Positions 25,180 through 34,423 of a DNA stretch of 64,000 nt are shown here, piece after piece (position 1 is the first letter of the stretch; each line of letters begins with the position of its first letter). The notes beneath the pieces were generated by a model, which was given only the letters and a program-made list of their open reading frames with translations, was not told where the DNA came from and did no database searches. The stretch comes from Opitutales bacterium UBA5694 (GTDB lineage Bacteria; Verrucomicrobiota; Verrucomicrobiia; Opitutales; Opitutaceae). A program made the translations under genes and the position numbers. The stretch spans positions 145,423 through 209,422 of the forward strand of contig DIHO01000007.1 of assembly GCA_002420185.1 (NCBI GenBank), read 5' to 3'.

Positions 25180-26544
25180 TCAAATATGCCCTAAACTCAG
25201 CTTTAAAGCGTCTCCAAGTTTGGGATACATAAAACGATATCCTGCGTCTGAGAGACCTTTCGGTTCTGCACGGCAACTGGACAGGAGTCCTTCTTCGGCA
25301 AATTCGCCAATCGCAGCCTTAAGCAATGGGGCAGGGACATTAAAAAAGACTGGCCTTCGCAACACTGAGGCCAGTGTCTTGCAAAAGGACCTGTTTCGCT
25401 CTGGGTTCGGGGAAACCAAATTATACGAACCCGACTTACCTTTTAGCATGAGATGATGTACGGCCGCAATCCAATCTTCCAAAGCGATCCATGACATCCA
25501 TTGATCCCCTGAACCAAAAGACCCTCCTAACCCAAGCTTAAAAGGAGGAAGCATTTTCCGTAACGCCCCATCTCCGGCATCCAAAACAATTCCAGTCCTA
25601 AGACCGATCACACGATCGACAAACTCGCTGCCCAAACAAGCCTCCGCCTCCCAGTCCTTACACACTTCTGCTAGGAAACCGTTACCCGCACCATCGGTTT
25701 CATTGACCACCCGGTCTCCGCAATCACCGTAGTACCCAACGGCCGACCCGGAAATGAAAACCTTTGCAGGTCGATCCATTTTCTTCATCGCACCCACCAA
25801 TAATTTCGTGGAATTAGTCCGGCTGGTACGAATCTGTTTTTTAAGGGTATCGTTCCATCTGCCTGCTCCAAGGTTTTCCCCCGCTAGATGTATGATGGCA
25901 TCAAAACCATTAAAACCGGTTGAATCGATACTCCCATTTTCGGGATCCCAACCGAAATCACCCTGGCGAGGGTTTCTTGACAACACGGATACTGAATGAC
26001 CCTGGCCTTTAAGAAAGTTTGCTAACCGACTCCCGATGAACCCATACCCACCCGATATGAGGACATTGAATTTTGGATAGCTGCGATACGCATTCCATGC
26101 CGCTAGATCATTTTTGGTAACGTCATGCCGGTAACGAAAGACTCGCTCCAGGTCCGATGCTACAAACCTCCCTCCAAAAAATGCCCCCAATTTCCCAGCA
26201 GGCAATGAATAGTCGATAGAGTCAGTTAGGTGACATTGATGGGAATCGACTTCCGAAAACTCATGCCGATGTATCCATTTTTCAAAGGGTCCCTTCAATT
26301 GGGAATCAACAAAGAAAGAGTCCTCAAGCCCTTCTGAAATCTGAGCGATCCAATCGGTAGAGATGCCAAGACGCTTCAAGCGAATATGAATATTGGCTCC
26401 TTTCTCAATTCCTCCTCTACGGGATAAGATGTCCATTGACTGCCAAGGAGGAATCAGTCGCTCGAAGGCTCCGTCACGCGCATGCCATTGGTACAAATCT
26501 TCTGCCGTGCAAGGAATTATGGTTGTCTTCTGGTATTGGGCCAT
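25180..26544 (-). CDS. SRPBCC domain fused to TIGR01777 (YfcH-like) SDR epimerase
   Basis: A 454-residue fusion. Residues 1-150 form a START/cyclase-like SRPBCC domain (QYQKTTIIPCTAEDLYQWH opening, RVFRYRHDVTKNDL closing). Residues 158-454 form an extended SDR domain with the nucleotide loop ISGGYGFIGSRLA and the family motifs HLAGENLG, SGSAVGYYGD and SWIALEDW. E. coli YfcH lacks the N-terminal domain; the fused form is common in several other phyla. It lies 37 bases downstream of glgA in the same direction. Substrate is unknown; the family is sometimes linked to cell division inhibitors in annotation, which I would not adopt. Confidence 0.88.
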   Translation of the reverse strand: MAQYQKTTIIPCTAEDLYQWHARDGAFERLIPPWQSMDILSRRGGIEKGANIHIRLKRLGISTDWIAQISEGLEDSFFVDSQLKGPFEKWIHRHEFSEVDSHQCHLTDSIDYSLPAGKLGAFFGGRFVASDLERVFRYRHDVTKNDLAAWNAYRSYPKFNVLISGGYGFIGSRLANFLKGQGHSVSVLSRNPRQGDFGWDPENGSIDSTGFNGFDAIIHLAGENLGAGRWNDTLKKQIRTSRTNSTKLLVGAMKKMDRPAKVFISGSAVGYYGDCGDRVVNETDGAGNGFLAEVCKDWEAEACLGSEFVDRVIGLRTGIVLDAGDGALRKMLPPFKLGLGGSFGSGDQWMSWIALEDWIAAVHHLMLKGKSGSYNLVSPNPERNRSFCKTLASVLRRPVFFNVPAPLLKAAIGEFAEEGLLSSCRAEPKGLSDAGYRFMYPKLGDALKLSLGHI

Positions 26545-26581
26545 CGCCTTTCTTTTCCTATGAACCGGGCCAATGCCGAAT

Positions 26582-28021
26582 TTATAGAGACTCCAGATAC
26601 AAGTTCTCGTATTCCTTCACCACATTCTTCCAGGAAAAGTCCTTCAACATGCCATTCCGTCTCATTTTTTCCATGGTTTCATTTGAAGAGAAGAGTTCGA
26701 GTGAGTAATTCAGAACTTTGTCAAATTCTTCTAATTCAGGCTGAAAGAGCAATCCCGTTCCCGCTTCTTCATTCTCGCGAATATCCACCACCGTATCGTG
26801 CAACCCGCCTACGTCCGAAGCCAAAGGTGGCGTTCCATACCGCTGGCTATACATCTGATTGAGTCCACAGGGTTCGAAAATCGATGGCATTAGAAAGAAA
26901 TCAGAGCCCGCCTCGACTAGATGGGATAATCTCTCGTCAAGAACCATACAAAATCCTATTATTTTCGGATGCATTTTGGACCACCGTTTGAAAGCCCGCT
27001 CATAAAAAGGATCCCCTATTCCGAGTACCACGAGCCGACAATCATTTTCGACAAAGAAGCTCATCCGCTTTAGGATAAAGTCCAAGCCCTTTTGCTCGGT
27101 TAACCGACAGACAATTCCGTAAACCGGTTTTTCCGCATCTGGCAGTCCGACTGTATCCAGCAGCTTTTTACGGCATATTTTCTTCCCAGCAAGATTCTTC
27201 GACGAATAATTGGCCGGCAGGAACTCATCCGTCTCTGGATTCCACACATCATAATCAATTCCATTGGTGATTCCCACAAGGTCCTCCTCACGTACTGTTA
27301 AGGCCCCCTCCATTCCGCTTCCAAAATCTGGAGTTAATATCTCTTTAGCGTAGTTTGGACTTACGGTCATAATCTTATCAGCGAAAAAGATACCTCCCTT
27401 AATCATGCTGATCTGTTCGTAAAACTCAATTCCGTCTAACTCGTTGAATTCATCAGGAAGATTAGTGAATCGAAACGATCCACTAGGAAACAAGCCCTGA
27501 AACGCAAGGTTGTGAATCGAAAAGAACGTCTTAAGTGCGAGTGAAATATCATGCTCCTGCTCCGCTATGCGTAGAAAGAGGGGCGCCAAGCCTGTTTGCC
27601 AATCGTGGCAGTGAAATATATCCGCCTTTAGCTCAAGGACATGCATGGCTTCTACAATTGCCTTGCAAAACCAGATAAAGCGCCTATCGTTATCGCTATA
27701 GTTGCGGTTAGCAATCCCGTAAGGATCTGAGCGATCGAAGAACTCGTCACGACGAATAATATACAATGTCTGGCGCTTTCCAATTGGTAGTGAGTATACT
27801 TCTCCCCTGAGAAATTCGTCACCCAGCTCAACCTGAAGAACCACCTTGAGCTTGGCTTTCGAAAACACAGGGGACTCCAAGATCTTTCGATATCCTGGAA
27901 TAAAAAAAGAGATGTCGTGACCAAAACGAGACAGAGACTTGCAAAGAGCACCCGTAACGTCAGCTAGTCCTCCCGTCTTTAAATAGGGAAACATCTCGCT
28001 TGCCGCATGAACAATTTTCAT
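26582..28021 (-). CDS. glgA: Glycogen synthase (ADP-glucose type)
   Basis: A 479-residue GT5 glycosyltransferase. It opens KIVHAASEMFPYLKTGGLAD with the ADP-glucose-binding KTGGL motif (Lys15), and the C-terminal Rossmann half has FLMPSIFEPCGLNQMYSQRYGTPP in pieces, including the catalytic Glu of the E-x7-E motif. Reaction: transfer of glucose from ADP-glucose to the growing alpha-1,4-glucan. malQ at 45.5 kb is the other glucan gene in the window. It shares its 58-base upstream region with the divergently transcribed rnr. Function is secure. Confidence 0.95.
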   Translation of the reverse strand: MKIVHAASEMFPYLKTGGLADVTGALCKSLSRFGHDISFFIPGYRKILESPVFSKAKLKVVLQVELGDEFLRGEVYSLPIGKRQTLYIIRRDEFFDRSDPYGIANRNYSDNDRRFIWFCKAIVEAMHVLELKADIFHCHDWQTGLAPLFLRIAEQEHDISLALKTFFSIHNLAFQGLFPSGSFRFTNLPDEFNELDGIEFYEQISMIKGGIFFADKIMTVSPNYAKEILTPDFGSGMEGALTVREEDLVGITNGIDYDVWNPETDEFLPANYSSKNLAGKKICRKKLLDTVGLPDAEKPVYGIVCRLTEQKGLDFILKRMSFFVENDCRLVVLGIGDPFYERAFKRWSKMHPKIIGFCMVLDERLSHLVEAGSDFFLMPSIFEPCGLNQMYSQRYGTPPLASDVGGLHDTVVDIRENEEAGTGLLFQPELEEFDKVLNYSLELFSSNETMEKMRRNGMLKDFSWKNVVKEYENLYLESL

Positions 28022-28079
28022 CGTCCGAGAATTTTTAAATGAAGTACGGATGAATCCAATCTAATTCTACAAACAATAA

Positions 28080-30353
28080 ATGAAACTCAGAAAGCAAATA
28101 ATAGCACTGTTACAAGCGGGGGACTGCATTACTAAAAGCAAAAACGAAATCTCCCAAGCCCTAGGTCTCGCAAAGAAGGACCGACGCAAGTTAGACTACG
28201 AACTTCGAGGCCTTCTTGGCCGGGGAGACATCATAATTACCAAGGGCGACCGCTACTGTATTCCCAGCGATTCCGATGTGCTAACGGGCTCGATTCGATT
28301 TCGCCAGAAAGGAAACGCCTTTGTCCTTCCTGACGAGATTAACAGCGGATATCCGATCGATCCGATTGAGGTCGACGCTACGGACACAGGCGTCTCCATG
28401 CATGGGGATCGTGTGGTGATTCGGATATGCGACCAGCATACACCACCCAAAATCAAGGGTCGTCGGAAACAGAGGCCTACGCTTTATCCAGACAGGCTGA
28501 GAGGCCGTATAATTCGTATCCAAGAACGGGCGAGAGAGACGATCGTAGGAAATCTACAAAAGACGCGCTTTTCTTACTTTGTCGTTCCAGATGATCCTCG
28601 ACTCTTCCACGATATCTATGTTCCCGATCCGAAAAATTCAAAGATTAAGCCTAAACCCAAAGTAGGCAGCAAGGTCGTGGTTAAACTTCATGAATGGAAA
28701 CAAAGAGACTTAAAACCGGAAGGTGAAATCATCCTTAATTTCGGTGGAACTCATGAGCCCCAAGCCGAACTCATGTCGATCCTCCACAAATACGATCTCA
28801 ATCCAGATTTCCCTCAAAGCGTCATGAATGAGGCCAAAGCCATAACCCAAACAGTTGACAAAAGCCAATTGAAAGGGCGGGAGGATCTGAGGGACGTATA
28901 CACTTTCACGATCGACCCTGATGACGCCAAGGACTTCGACGATGCTCTATCGCTAGAAACCGTATCAGGCAGCCTACTGCGCATCGGAATACACATCGCG
29001 GACGTGGGTGCTTATGTACAGCCAAACTCAAAATTGGATAAAGAGGCCCACAAAAGAGGAAACTCCACTTATTTAGTGGGAACGGTTGTACCCATGCTCC
29101 CGCACGCGCTTTCCAATGGGGTTTGCAGTCTAAAAGAAGATGTCGACCGCCTAACAAAATCTGTCTTTCTAACCTTCACTAAAGGAGGAAAGCTCAAGAG
29201 TACCGAATTTTCCAATACTGTAATCCGAAGCAACAAAAGACTAACCTACAAACAAGCCTACACTCTCTTGTTCAATGATGATCTCGCAGTAGCCCTTAAT
29301 CTAAAGCTCCCACCCGCCCATCAGACGGGATCTACAGGAAGAGCTCTTTCGGAACTGAAACAATCTGAGCTTGCTCAACTTCAGAGCTCGATTCGATCGC
29401 TCTGGAATGTCGCATCCAAAATGCGTTATGAGAGAATGCGAGCGGGCAGCCTTGACCTCGATATGAGCGAAACTAAAATCTTCGTCGACAAAGACGGATT
29501 TGCAGACCGGCTAGAGAAGGTTGTCAATGACGAGAGCCACCAACTTATTGAAGAGTTCATGCTTGCGGCTAACGAAGCGGTAGCGAAAGCCATGCGCGAT
29601 GCGAACCTGCCCTGTCTCTATCGAACGCACGACGATCCTGACGAAGAAAAGCTAAACGAGCTTCGAGAATATCTCGCAACCTTCGGTGTAACAGTAGCTA
29701 ATCTAAATGCACGTTCGGAAGTAGTGAATCTAATCCAAATCCTGGATACACACTCTCAGGGGCATATACTGAAAACCCAGCTTCTTAGGTCCTTGAAGAA
29801 AGCTTGCTATCGCTCGACTCCAGATGGGCACTATGGACTGAACAAAAAGAACTATTGCCACTTCACCTCCCCAATTCGCCGCTATTCAGACCTAGTTGTA
29901 CACCGAGTCTTCAACTACTTTCTAGTGAAAGTAAAAGGCCATGAATCCTTAGTAGGAGCACTACCCCAAACAAATATAGCTCGAGCCAACGCCCTCGCTG
30001 AACACTTGAGTCTCACAGAAGTAAACAGCACCGAAGCGGAACGAGAATCCGTGAAGGTCAAGCTGCTGGAGTTCTTTGAACATGAAATCGAAAAACCGAA
30101 AAAATCCCAATTTACCGCAGTCATCACTGAGGTTAGAAATCACGGAATGTTCATCGAACTTGTAGATTCCAACGCTTTCGGCATGGTCCATATCTCCACG
30201 CTAAAAGGCGATTTGTACCGGGTGAACAACGGCGGCACGGCTATCATCGGGAGAAGGACCCAGAAAAAATATCGGGTCGGGCAAAAAGTGAACGTGCTCG
30301 TGCATCGAGTTGACCGATTTAAGCGGCAGGTTGACTTCCGAATTTCCGACTAA
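28080..30353 (+). CDS. rnr: Ribonuclease R
   Basis: A 757-residue 3'-5' exoribonuclease of the RNB family. Order: N-terminal helix-turn-helix (KNEISQALGLAKKDRRKLDYEL), cold-shock domains (about 65-230), RNB catalytic domain with the metal-binding DPDDAKDFDDALSLE motif near residue 280 and CSLKEDVDRLTKSVF, then a C-terminal S1 domain (TAVITEVRNHGMFIEL). The HFTSPIRRYSDLVVHR signature is complete. It degrades structured RNA and takes part in trans-translation quality control. No lysine-rich tail follows the S1 domain, unlike in E. coli. It faces away from glgA and is followed 131 bases later by the DUF5069 gene. Confidence 0.95.
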   Translation: MKLRKQIIALLQAGDCITKSKNEISQALGLAKKDRRKLDYELRGLLGRGDIIITKGDRYCIPSDSDVLTGSIRFRQKGNAFVLPDEINSGYPIDPIEVDATDTGVSMHGDRVVIRICDQHTPPKIKGRRKQRPTLYPDRLRGRIIRIQERARETIVGNLQKTRFSYFVVPDDPRLFHDIYVPDPKNSKIKPKPKVGSKVVVKLHEWKQRDLKPEGEIILNFGGTHEPQAELMSILHKYDLNPDFPQSVMNEAKAITQTVDKSQLKGREDLRDVYTFTIDPDDAKDFDDALSLETVSGSLLRIGIHIADVGAYVQPNSKLDKEAHKRGNSTYLVGTVVPMLPHALSNGVCSLKEDVDRLTKSVFLTFTKGGKLKSTEFSNTVIRSNKRLTYKQAYTLLFNDDLAVALNLKLPPAHQTGSTGRALSELKQSELAQLQSSIRSLWNVASKMRYERMRAGSLDLDMSETKIFVDKDGFADRLEKVVNDESHQLIEEFMLAANEAVAKAMRDANLPCLYRTHDDPDEEKLNELREYLATFGVTVANLNARSEVVNLIQILDTHSQGHILKTQLLRSLKKACYRSTPDGHYGLNKKNYCHFTSPIRRYSDLVVHRVFNYFLVKVKGHESLVGALPQTNIARANALAEHLSLTEVNSTEAERESVKVKLLEFFEHEIEKPKKSQFTAVITEVRNHGMFIELVDSNAFGMVHISTLKGDLYRVNNGGTAIIGRRTQKKYRVGQKVNVLVHRVDRFKRQVDFRISD

Positions 30354-30484
30354 TCCATTTCGCCGCGAGGTCATCTCTGAGCAACCTTTTTAAACGAGAC
30401 CTTATCCCGGTGACAGTTTTCTCGCGGCTCTCTTCGATGGTTCAAACTCGCAATCAAAAAGGAACCCCAACAGTCTTTTTTCGC

Positions 30485-31012
30485 ATGCAGCACTATAACT
30501 ACCAGGAGGCGTTCAAACAGCTATTCGAAACGGCGGTTTCCCAATTCGAGAGAGGCAATAAGAATAAAGACTCCTACTTCTCCGAAGACGAACAGTCACA
30601 AATCGCAGCTAATGGCTGGCGAATTCAAGATTTTTTCGACTACGCTGAAGACCTCAACCAATGGGGAGAGCCTAGCTATGAGATCGCTCAGTCAATCGAG
30701 CAAGTCCGTCGAGAGTACTTCCTGCACAAGCTGGATGGAAAATCCTCACCGAACCAAGTCTCTGTATCTGAACTTCCCGCAAGGTCTGATTCGCTCGGCG
30801 GTATCACTTGGCTACCGAGAATCCTAACCAAAGCCCGCGGCAAGCTCCTAGGCGAGCTGCCAAACGAGATCATGTACTGCTGTGGCGGCGATAGACACTT
30901 TCTGGAAACTCACGATATTCATCCATCCGAATTTTTGCGCATTGTCTGGGCAAACTGGGACAACGACCAAGGCGTCCTCGAATTCGTCAAGTCCCGTGGC
31001 TCCGCAATATAG
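30485..31012 (+). CDS. DUF5069 domain-containing protein
   Basis: A 175-residue cytoplasmic protein. The C-terminal half reads TWLPRILTKARGKLLGELPN followed by YCCGGDRHFLE and a closing segment beginning HPSEFLRIVW, the DUF5069 pattern; the N-terminal half is helical (YQEAFKQLFETAVSQFERG). I chose the ATG at 30485 because family members start close to this helix; a GTG at 30410 or an ATG at 30437 would add a basic stretch without resemblance. Function is unknown. It follows rnr in the same direction, but the 131-base gap does not prove an operon. Confidence 0.8.
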   Translation: MQHYNYQEAFKQLFETAVSQFERGNKNKDSYFSEDEQSQIAANGWRIQDFFDYAEDLNQWGEPSYEIAQSIEQVRREYFLHKLDGKSSPNQVSVSELPARSDSLGGITWLPRILTKARGKLLGELPNEIMYCCGGDRHFLETHDIHPSEFLRIVWANWDNDQGVLEFVKSRGSAI

Positions 31013-31043
31013 GCGGGAACTCGCGTGGACGCCCCTGTAAGAC

Positions 31044-31073
31044 GGCCGCCTCAGAGCTAGCCCTGAGACGGCC
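31044..31073. terminator. Inverted repeat between convergent genes
   Basis: Stem GGCCG-C-CTCAG / CTGAG-A-CGGCC (31044-31054 with 31063-31073) with an internal mismatch and an eight-base loop. It lies between the stops of the DUF5069 gene and degP. No T-run follows on either strand, so it may act as a transcript end protector rather than a canonical terminator. Confidence 0.45.
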
Positions 31074-31122
31074 GAAAATCAAATAGAATACGCTCTTTAA
31101 ACCGGAGCTAACCAGCATACAG

Positions 31123-32553
31123 CTACTCTATTTCGATGGCCATGTACCGGTAGAATCCTTCGATGTAGACGAAGAAAGCGACTTTCGTTCCAGGCTCGAG
31201 GAGCTTTTTCGCGTCCCTCACAGTGTACACCGATTCCCCTTTAATCTTCTCGATCACCATACCGGCGACTAGTTGGCGGGTGTAGGGGCTTTGGGGCGAA
31301 ACGCTTGTGACGACGAGTCCGCTCTCAACTTCATCGCCAATCTGGTACTTCTGCTTCAGTTCATCGCTTAATGGCGCGGCCTCTATACCGTCCAGCAGTT
31401 CCCTTTTTTGGGGACCACTAACGGAAACTTGTCCTTGTGGCTTCCTTTCACCAAGCACCACATCCGTCTTAAAGTATTTTTCATCTCGATATACCGTTAG
31501 CTCTACCGAGGACCCTGGAGATTTGGCAGCAATCTTCAGGCGTAAATCACTCGCAGACTGAACTTCGTCCTCGAAGATCTTCACAACGACGTCGCCCACT
31601 TCCAAACCAGCCTCGTCGGCCGGAGATCCTGGAATCACATAGTTCACCAAGGATCCTTTTGTGTCCGAAAGCCCCATCGCTTCTACCAAATCACTATCTA
31701 ATGGCTGGATACCAACCCCCAAGAACCCGCGAGAGACGGCACCTTCTTCAACTAGGCTAACCATCACATTGTGGGCTAAAACCGTTGGAATCGCAAAACC
31801 GATCCCTATGTTTCCGCTGCTTCTTCCATCCGTCAGGATTAGCGTATTAATTCCGATTAGTCTCCCTCGAGCATCAACCAATGCTCCGCCCGAATTTCCC
31901 TGGTTAATCGACGCATCCGTTTGTATAAAATTCTCGAATCCATCCTCGATCATACCCAATCCGTCCCGACCTTTGGCAGACACGATGCCCATAGTCACTG
32001 TTTGGCCGACTCCCAGTGGGTTACCTATCGCGAAAACGACGTCCCCCACTTCTATCTGATCGCTATCCGCCAGTACTGCAAAAGGAAGTTCCTCTTTGCT
32101 CTCCACTTTAAGTACAGCGACGTCTGTTTGCGGATCGGTTCCCACTACTTTCGCCTCAAGCACTCGACCACCCTGCAGGCTGACCGTAACCTCACTTGCA
32201 TCCTCTACTACATGATTATTTGTAAGTATGTATCCATCTTTAGAAACAATGACACCGGACCCCTGACCTTGAACTTCCCTTTGCCTCGGCATCTGGCCTT
32301 CCCCAAAGAATCTCCAGAAGGGATCGTTTTGCAATTGGCTGCTTGTGTCCATCACACGAGTCGATGAAATATTAACAACGGTAGGACGTGCTTTCGACAA
32401 AGAGTCCCAATAGCTCGCTACAGCACTCGTTGAGCTTCGATTGAGCGGCTCACGATTGATTTTTACTTTATCAGCAATCGAGTCCTCTCCGAATAAGGTT
32501 AATACAAGTGAAACGGCAATAGCGGTTATCGCCGCCAAGCGAATACTTTTCAT
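31123..32553 (-). CDS. degP: Periplasmic serine protease of the Do/DegP (HtrA) family
   Basis: A 476-residue protein with a signal peptide (LAAITAIAVSLVLTLFG), a trypsin-like domain with catalytic His114 in TNNHVV, Asp144 in TDVAVL and Ser221 in GNSGGAL, and two PDZ domains (about 285-375 and 395-470). This is the Do-type plan: protease and chaperone for unfolded envelope proteins. The ATG at 32553 begins the signal peptide; longer frames from 32574 or 32619 add a non-hydrophobic lead. It is the last gene after lpxD (81 bases) in the envelope cluster with skp and bamA, which fits outer-membrane protein quality control. Which Deg paralogue it is (DegP, DegQ or MucD) cannot be decided. Confidence 0.92.
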   Translation of the reverse strand: MKSIRLAAITAIAVSLVLTLFGEDSIADKVKINREPLNRSSTSAVASYWDSLSKARPTVVNISSTRVMDTSSQLQNDPFWRFFGEGQMPRQREVQGQGSGVIVSKDGYILTNNHVVEDASEVTVSLQGGRVLEAKVVGTDPQTDVAVLKVESKEELPFAVLADSDQIEVGDVVFAIGNPLGVGQTVTMGIVSAKGRDGLGMIEDGFENFIQTDASINQGNSGGALVDARGRLIGINTLILTDGRSSGNIGIGFAIPTVLAHNVMVSLVEEGAVSRGFLGVGIQPLDSDLVEAMGLSDTKGSLVNYVIPGSPADEAGLEVGDVVVKIFEDEVQSASDLRLKIAAKSPGSSVELTVYRDEKYFKTDVVLGERKPQGQVSVSGPQKRELLDGIEAAPLSDELKQKYQIGDEVESGLVVTSVSPQSPYTRQLVAGMVIEKIKGESVYTVRDAKKLLEPGTKVAFFVYIEGFYRYMAIEIE

Positions 32554-32634
32554 ATTCTTAGATCTTATTTCCATAACTTCCGACTTTGACACATAACTGT
32601 GCCAATGGTTTCCGAGCATACAACGAATATTCTA

Positions 32635-33678
32635 TTAGGATAATTGCCCCAATTGTGATTCCAAGCGCTGAACCCGCTTGAAAAGCTCCGGCAACTTGCG
32701 TTGCACCACGGTAATACGCTGATATGCATTCAGTGGAATAGCAGGTGTGCCTCCAGATACACTGTTTTGGGGAAGATCCGCGAAGGCTACCGTGCAACCA
32801 GCAAGTTTGGATCCTTGCCCAATCGCGAGGTGGCCCGAAGCCCCCGCGCGACCCCCAAAAACGACAAAGTCCTCAATCGTCGTACTGCCAGCGATACCAA
32901 CCTGGGCGCAAAGAATACAGTGCTTCCCGATCCTAACATTGTGACCGACCTGCACATGATTGTCGATTTTGGTACCTTGCCCCACAAAAGTAGCCCCCAA
33001 TCTACCACGATCGATCGACGAATTGGCCCCAATTTCTACATCAGAATCCAATTCTACCCACCCCAGATGAGGGATTTTCTCGTGCTGTTGACCATTGAAT
33101 TCATATCCAAACCCGTCCGCGCCTAGAACCACCCCTGAATGTAAACGAACACGGTCTCCAATTTTAGTGTCCCGCAGAATACTGACATTTGAGGAAATCC
33201 AGCAATCTGCTCCAATACTTACGCCGTCGTCTATAACGGTACCCGCATGTATCTGCGTGTTCGGGCCAACTTTAACACCGCCACCAATCACACAGAAGGG
33301 TCCTAGGTAGGTGGTCTCGTCGATTTCGGCTGTAGAATCAACGATCGACGAGGCGTGTAGGCCGCCTTGCTTGCGAGGCCAGAGGGATTGGGCCATCGAC
33401 TCGCAAGCCCTAGCTAGAGCTAAATTCGGGTGCTTAACTTTGAGGAAAAGCTGGTTCTGCTGCGGGCTTAGCTGACAATCTTCTGGCACAAAAACAACAC
33501 TCGCTTTCGTTTTCTCCAAATCCGGCACGTACTTCGCCAGACTCAAAAAGGAGAGGTCCCCATCTATTGCTTCTTTGAGAGTTGCAACGCCATGGACGCA
33601 TTGCCCATCGAAAGTGCCCGCTTCCTCAACTGATTCCGCGCTGGCTCTGATTTCATTGATGCTTAGCTCAAATCGCAT
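32635..33678 (-). CDS. lpxD: UDP-3-O-(3-hydroxyacyl)glucosamine N-acyltransferase
   Basis: A 347-residue left-handed beta-helix acyltransferase. The hexapeptide repeats run from about 110 to 310 (for example IGADCWISSNVSI and VGHNVRIGKHCIL). HVQVGHNVRIG holds the catalytic-type His. The N-terminal uridine-binding domain precedes it. Step: third reaction of lipid A synthesis, showing that the organism makes lipopolysaccharide. The ATG at 33678 begins RFELSINEI, the normal family start; the frame is open to 33753 but that lead overlaps the terminator. It lies downstream of skp, separated by a terminator, an order (bamA-skp-lpxD) conserved in Gram-negative bacteria. Confidence 0.95.
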   Translation of the reverse strand: MRFELSINEIRASAESVEEAGTFDGQCVHGVATLKEAIDGDLSFLSLAKYVPDLEKTKASVVFVPEDCQLSPQQNQLFLKVKHPNLALARACESMAQSLWPRKQGGLHASSIVDSTAEIDETTYLGPFCVIGGGVKVGPNTQIHAGTVIDDGVSIGADCWISSNVSILRDTKIGDRVRLHSGVVLGADGFGYEFNGQQHEKIPHLGWVELDSDVEIGANSSIDRGRLGATFVGQGTKIDNHVQVGHNVRIGKHCILCAQVGIAGSTTIEDFVVFGGRAGASGHLAIGQGSKLAGCTVAFADLPQNSVSGGTPAIPLNAYQRITVVQRKLPELFKRVQRLESQLGQLS

Positions 33679-33734
33679 TTGGTTTGGTTGGGATAATTGT
33701 CGAAGATCCGAATTGCAGTGACCATTTGGAAACG

Positions 33735-33763
33735 AAAAAACCCTGCCAATCAAGGCAGGGTTT
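33735..33763 (-). terminator. Rho-independent terminator after skp
   Basis: Ten-base perfect stem AAACCCTGCC / GGCAGGGTTT (33738-33747 with 33754-33763), six-base loop, T-run on the minus strand. It lies 24 bases past the skp stop, so lpxD probably needs its own promoter or read-through. Confidence 0.9.
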
Positions 33764-33786
33764 CAAAATATAAGGTTTCTTTGCCG

Positions 33787-34395
33787 CTATTCAGCTGCAG
33801 CCGCGGGTTCTTCTTCACTTTTGCTCGCGTTGATTCGCGTAACTACCTCAGCGGTGATATCCATCGAATCATCAAACGTGTATACCGTAGGCATACCGTT
33901 TTGAGAGGCTCCCGACGTATCTAGAACGAGCGATGCACTACGCTCTTTTGCCACCTCTGTCACTACTTCCATGATTTCCTTGGTAAACAGGCTCATCTGG
34001 GTGTTTTGGCGTGCAGCGAGCTGTCGCTGGACGTTCTCTGCAAATTGGCGCAGTTCGTTTTGCTTTTGGGCAATTTCCTGGTATTTTACGCGAGCATCTT
34101 CTTTAGCATCGTTCCGAGCTTGCTCCGTAAGGATATCACTTCCCGCTTGCTCCACCAGTTCTTGGTACTCTTGCTCGAGGGTCTTGCCTTCCTCGTTAAT
34201 TGAAGCAACGCGTTCTTGTGCCTGCTCCTGAGTAGCTTGGATTGTCTCCAAAAATTCCTGTACCTTGTAATACTGCTCGGCAGCACCATTAACGCTGATT
34301 GTGAGTATCACGGTCTCAGCCTGAGCTAGTACCGGACCCAAGCCAGTCATCGCGAGCAAGGTTAGGGATGAGATAAAAGTTTTCATTGATTTCAT
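33787..34395 (-). CDS. skp: OmpH/Skp family periplasmic chaperone
   Basis: A 202-residue protein with a signal peptide (cut probable after VLAQA, about residue 26) and a long coiled-coil middle (about 45-140: QATQEQAQERVASINEEGK to ELRQFAENVQRQLAARQ), flanked by a small beta region (SASLVLDTSGASQNG). This is the Skp jellyfish plan. It ends with an acidic, alanine-rich tail not seen in E. coli Skp. Known role: it holds unfolded outer-membrane proteins on the way to BamA. It follows bamA by 28 bases on the same strand. Confidence 0.9.
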   Translation of the reverse strand: MKSMKTFISSLTLLAMTGLGPVLAQAETVILTISVNGAAEQYYKVQEFLETIQATQEQAQERVASINEEGKTLEQEYQELVEQAGSDILTEQARNDAKEDARVKYQEIAQKQNELRQFAENVQRQLAARQNTQMSLFTKEIMEVVTEVAKERSASLVLDTSGASQNGMPTVYTFDDSMDITAEVVTRINASKSEEEPAAAAE

Positions 34396-34423
34396 AGGGG
34401 AAGCATTTTGATGGACCTACAAA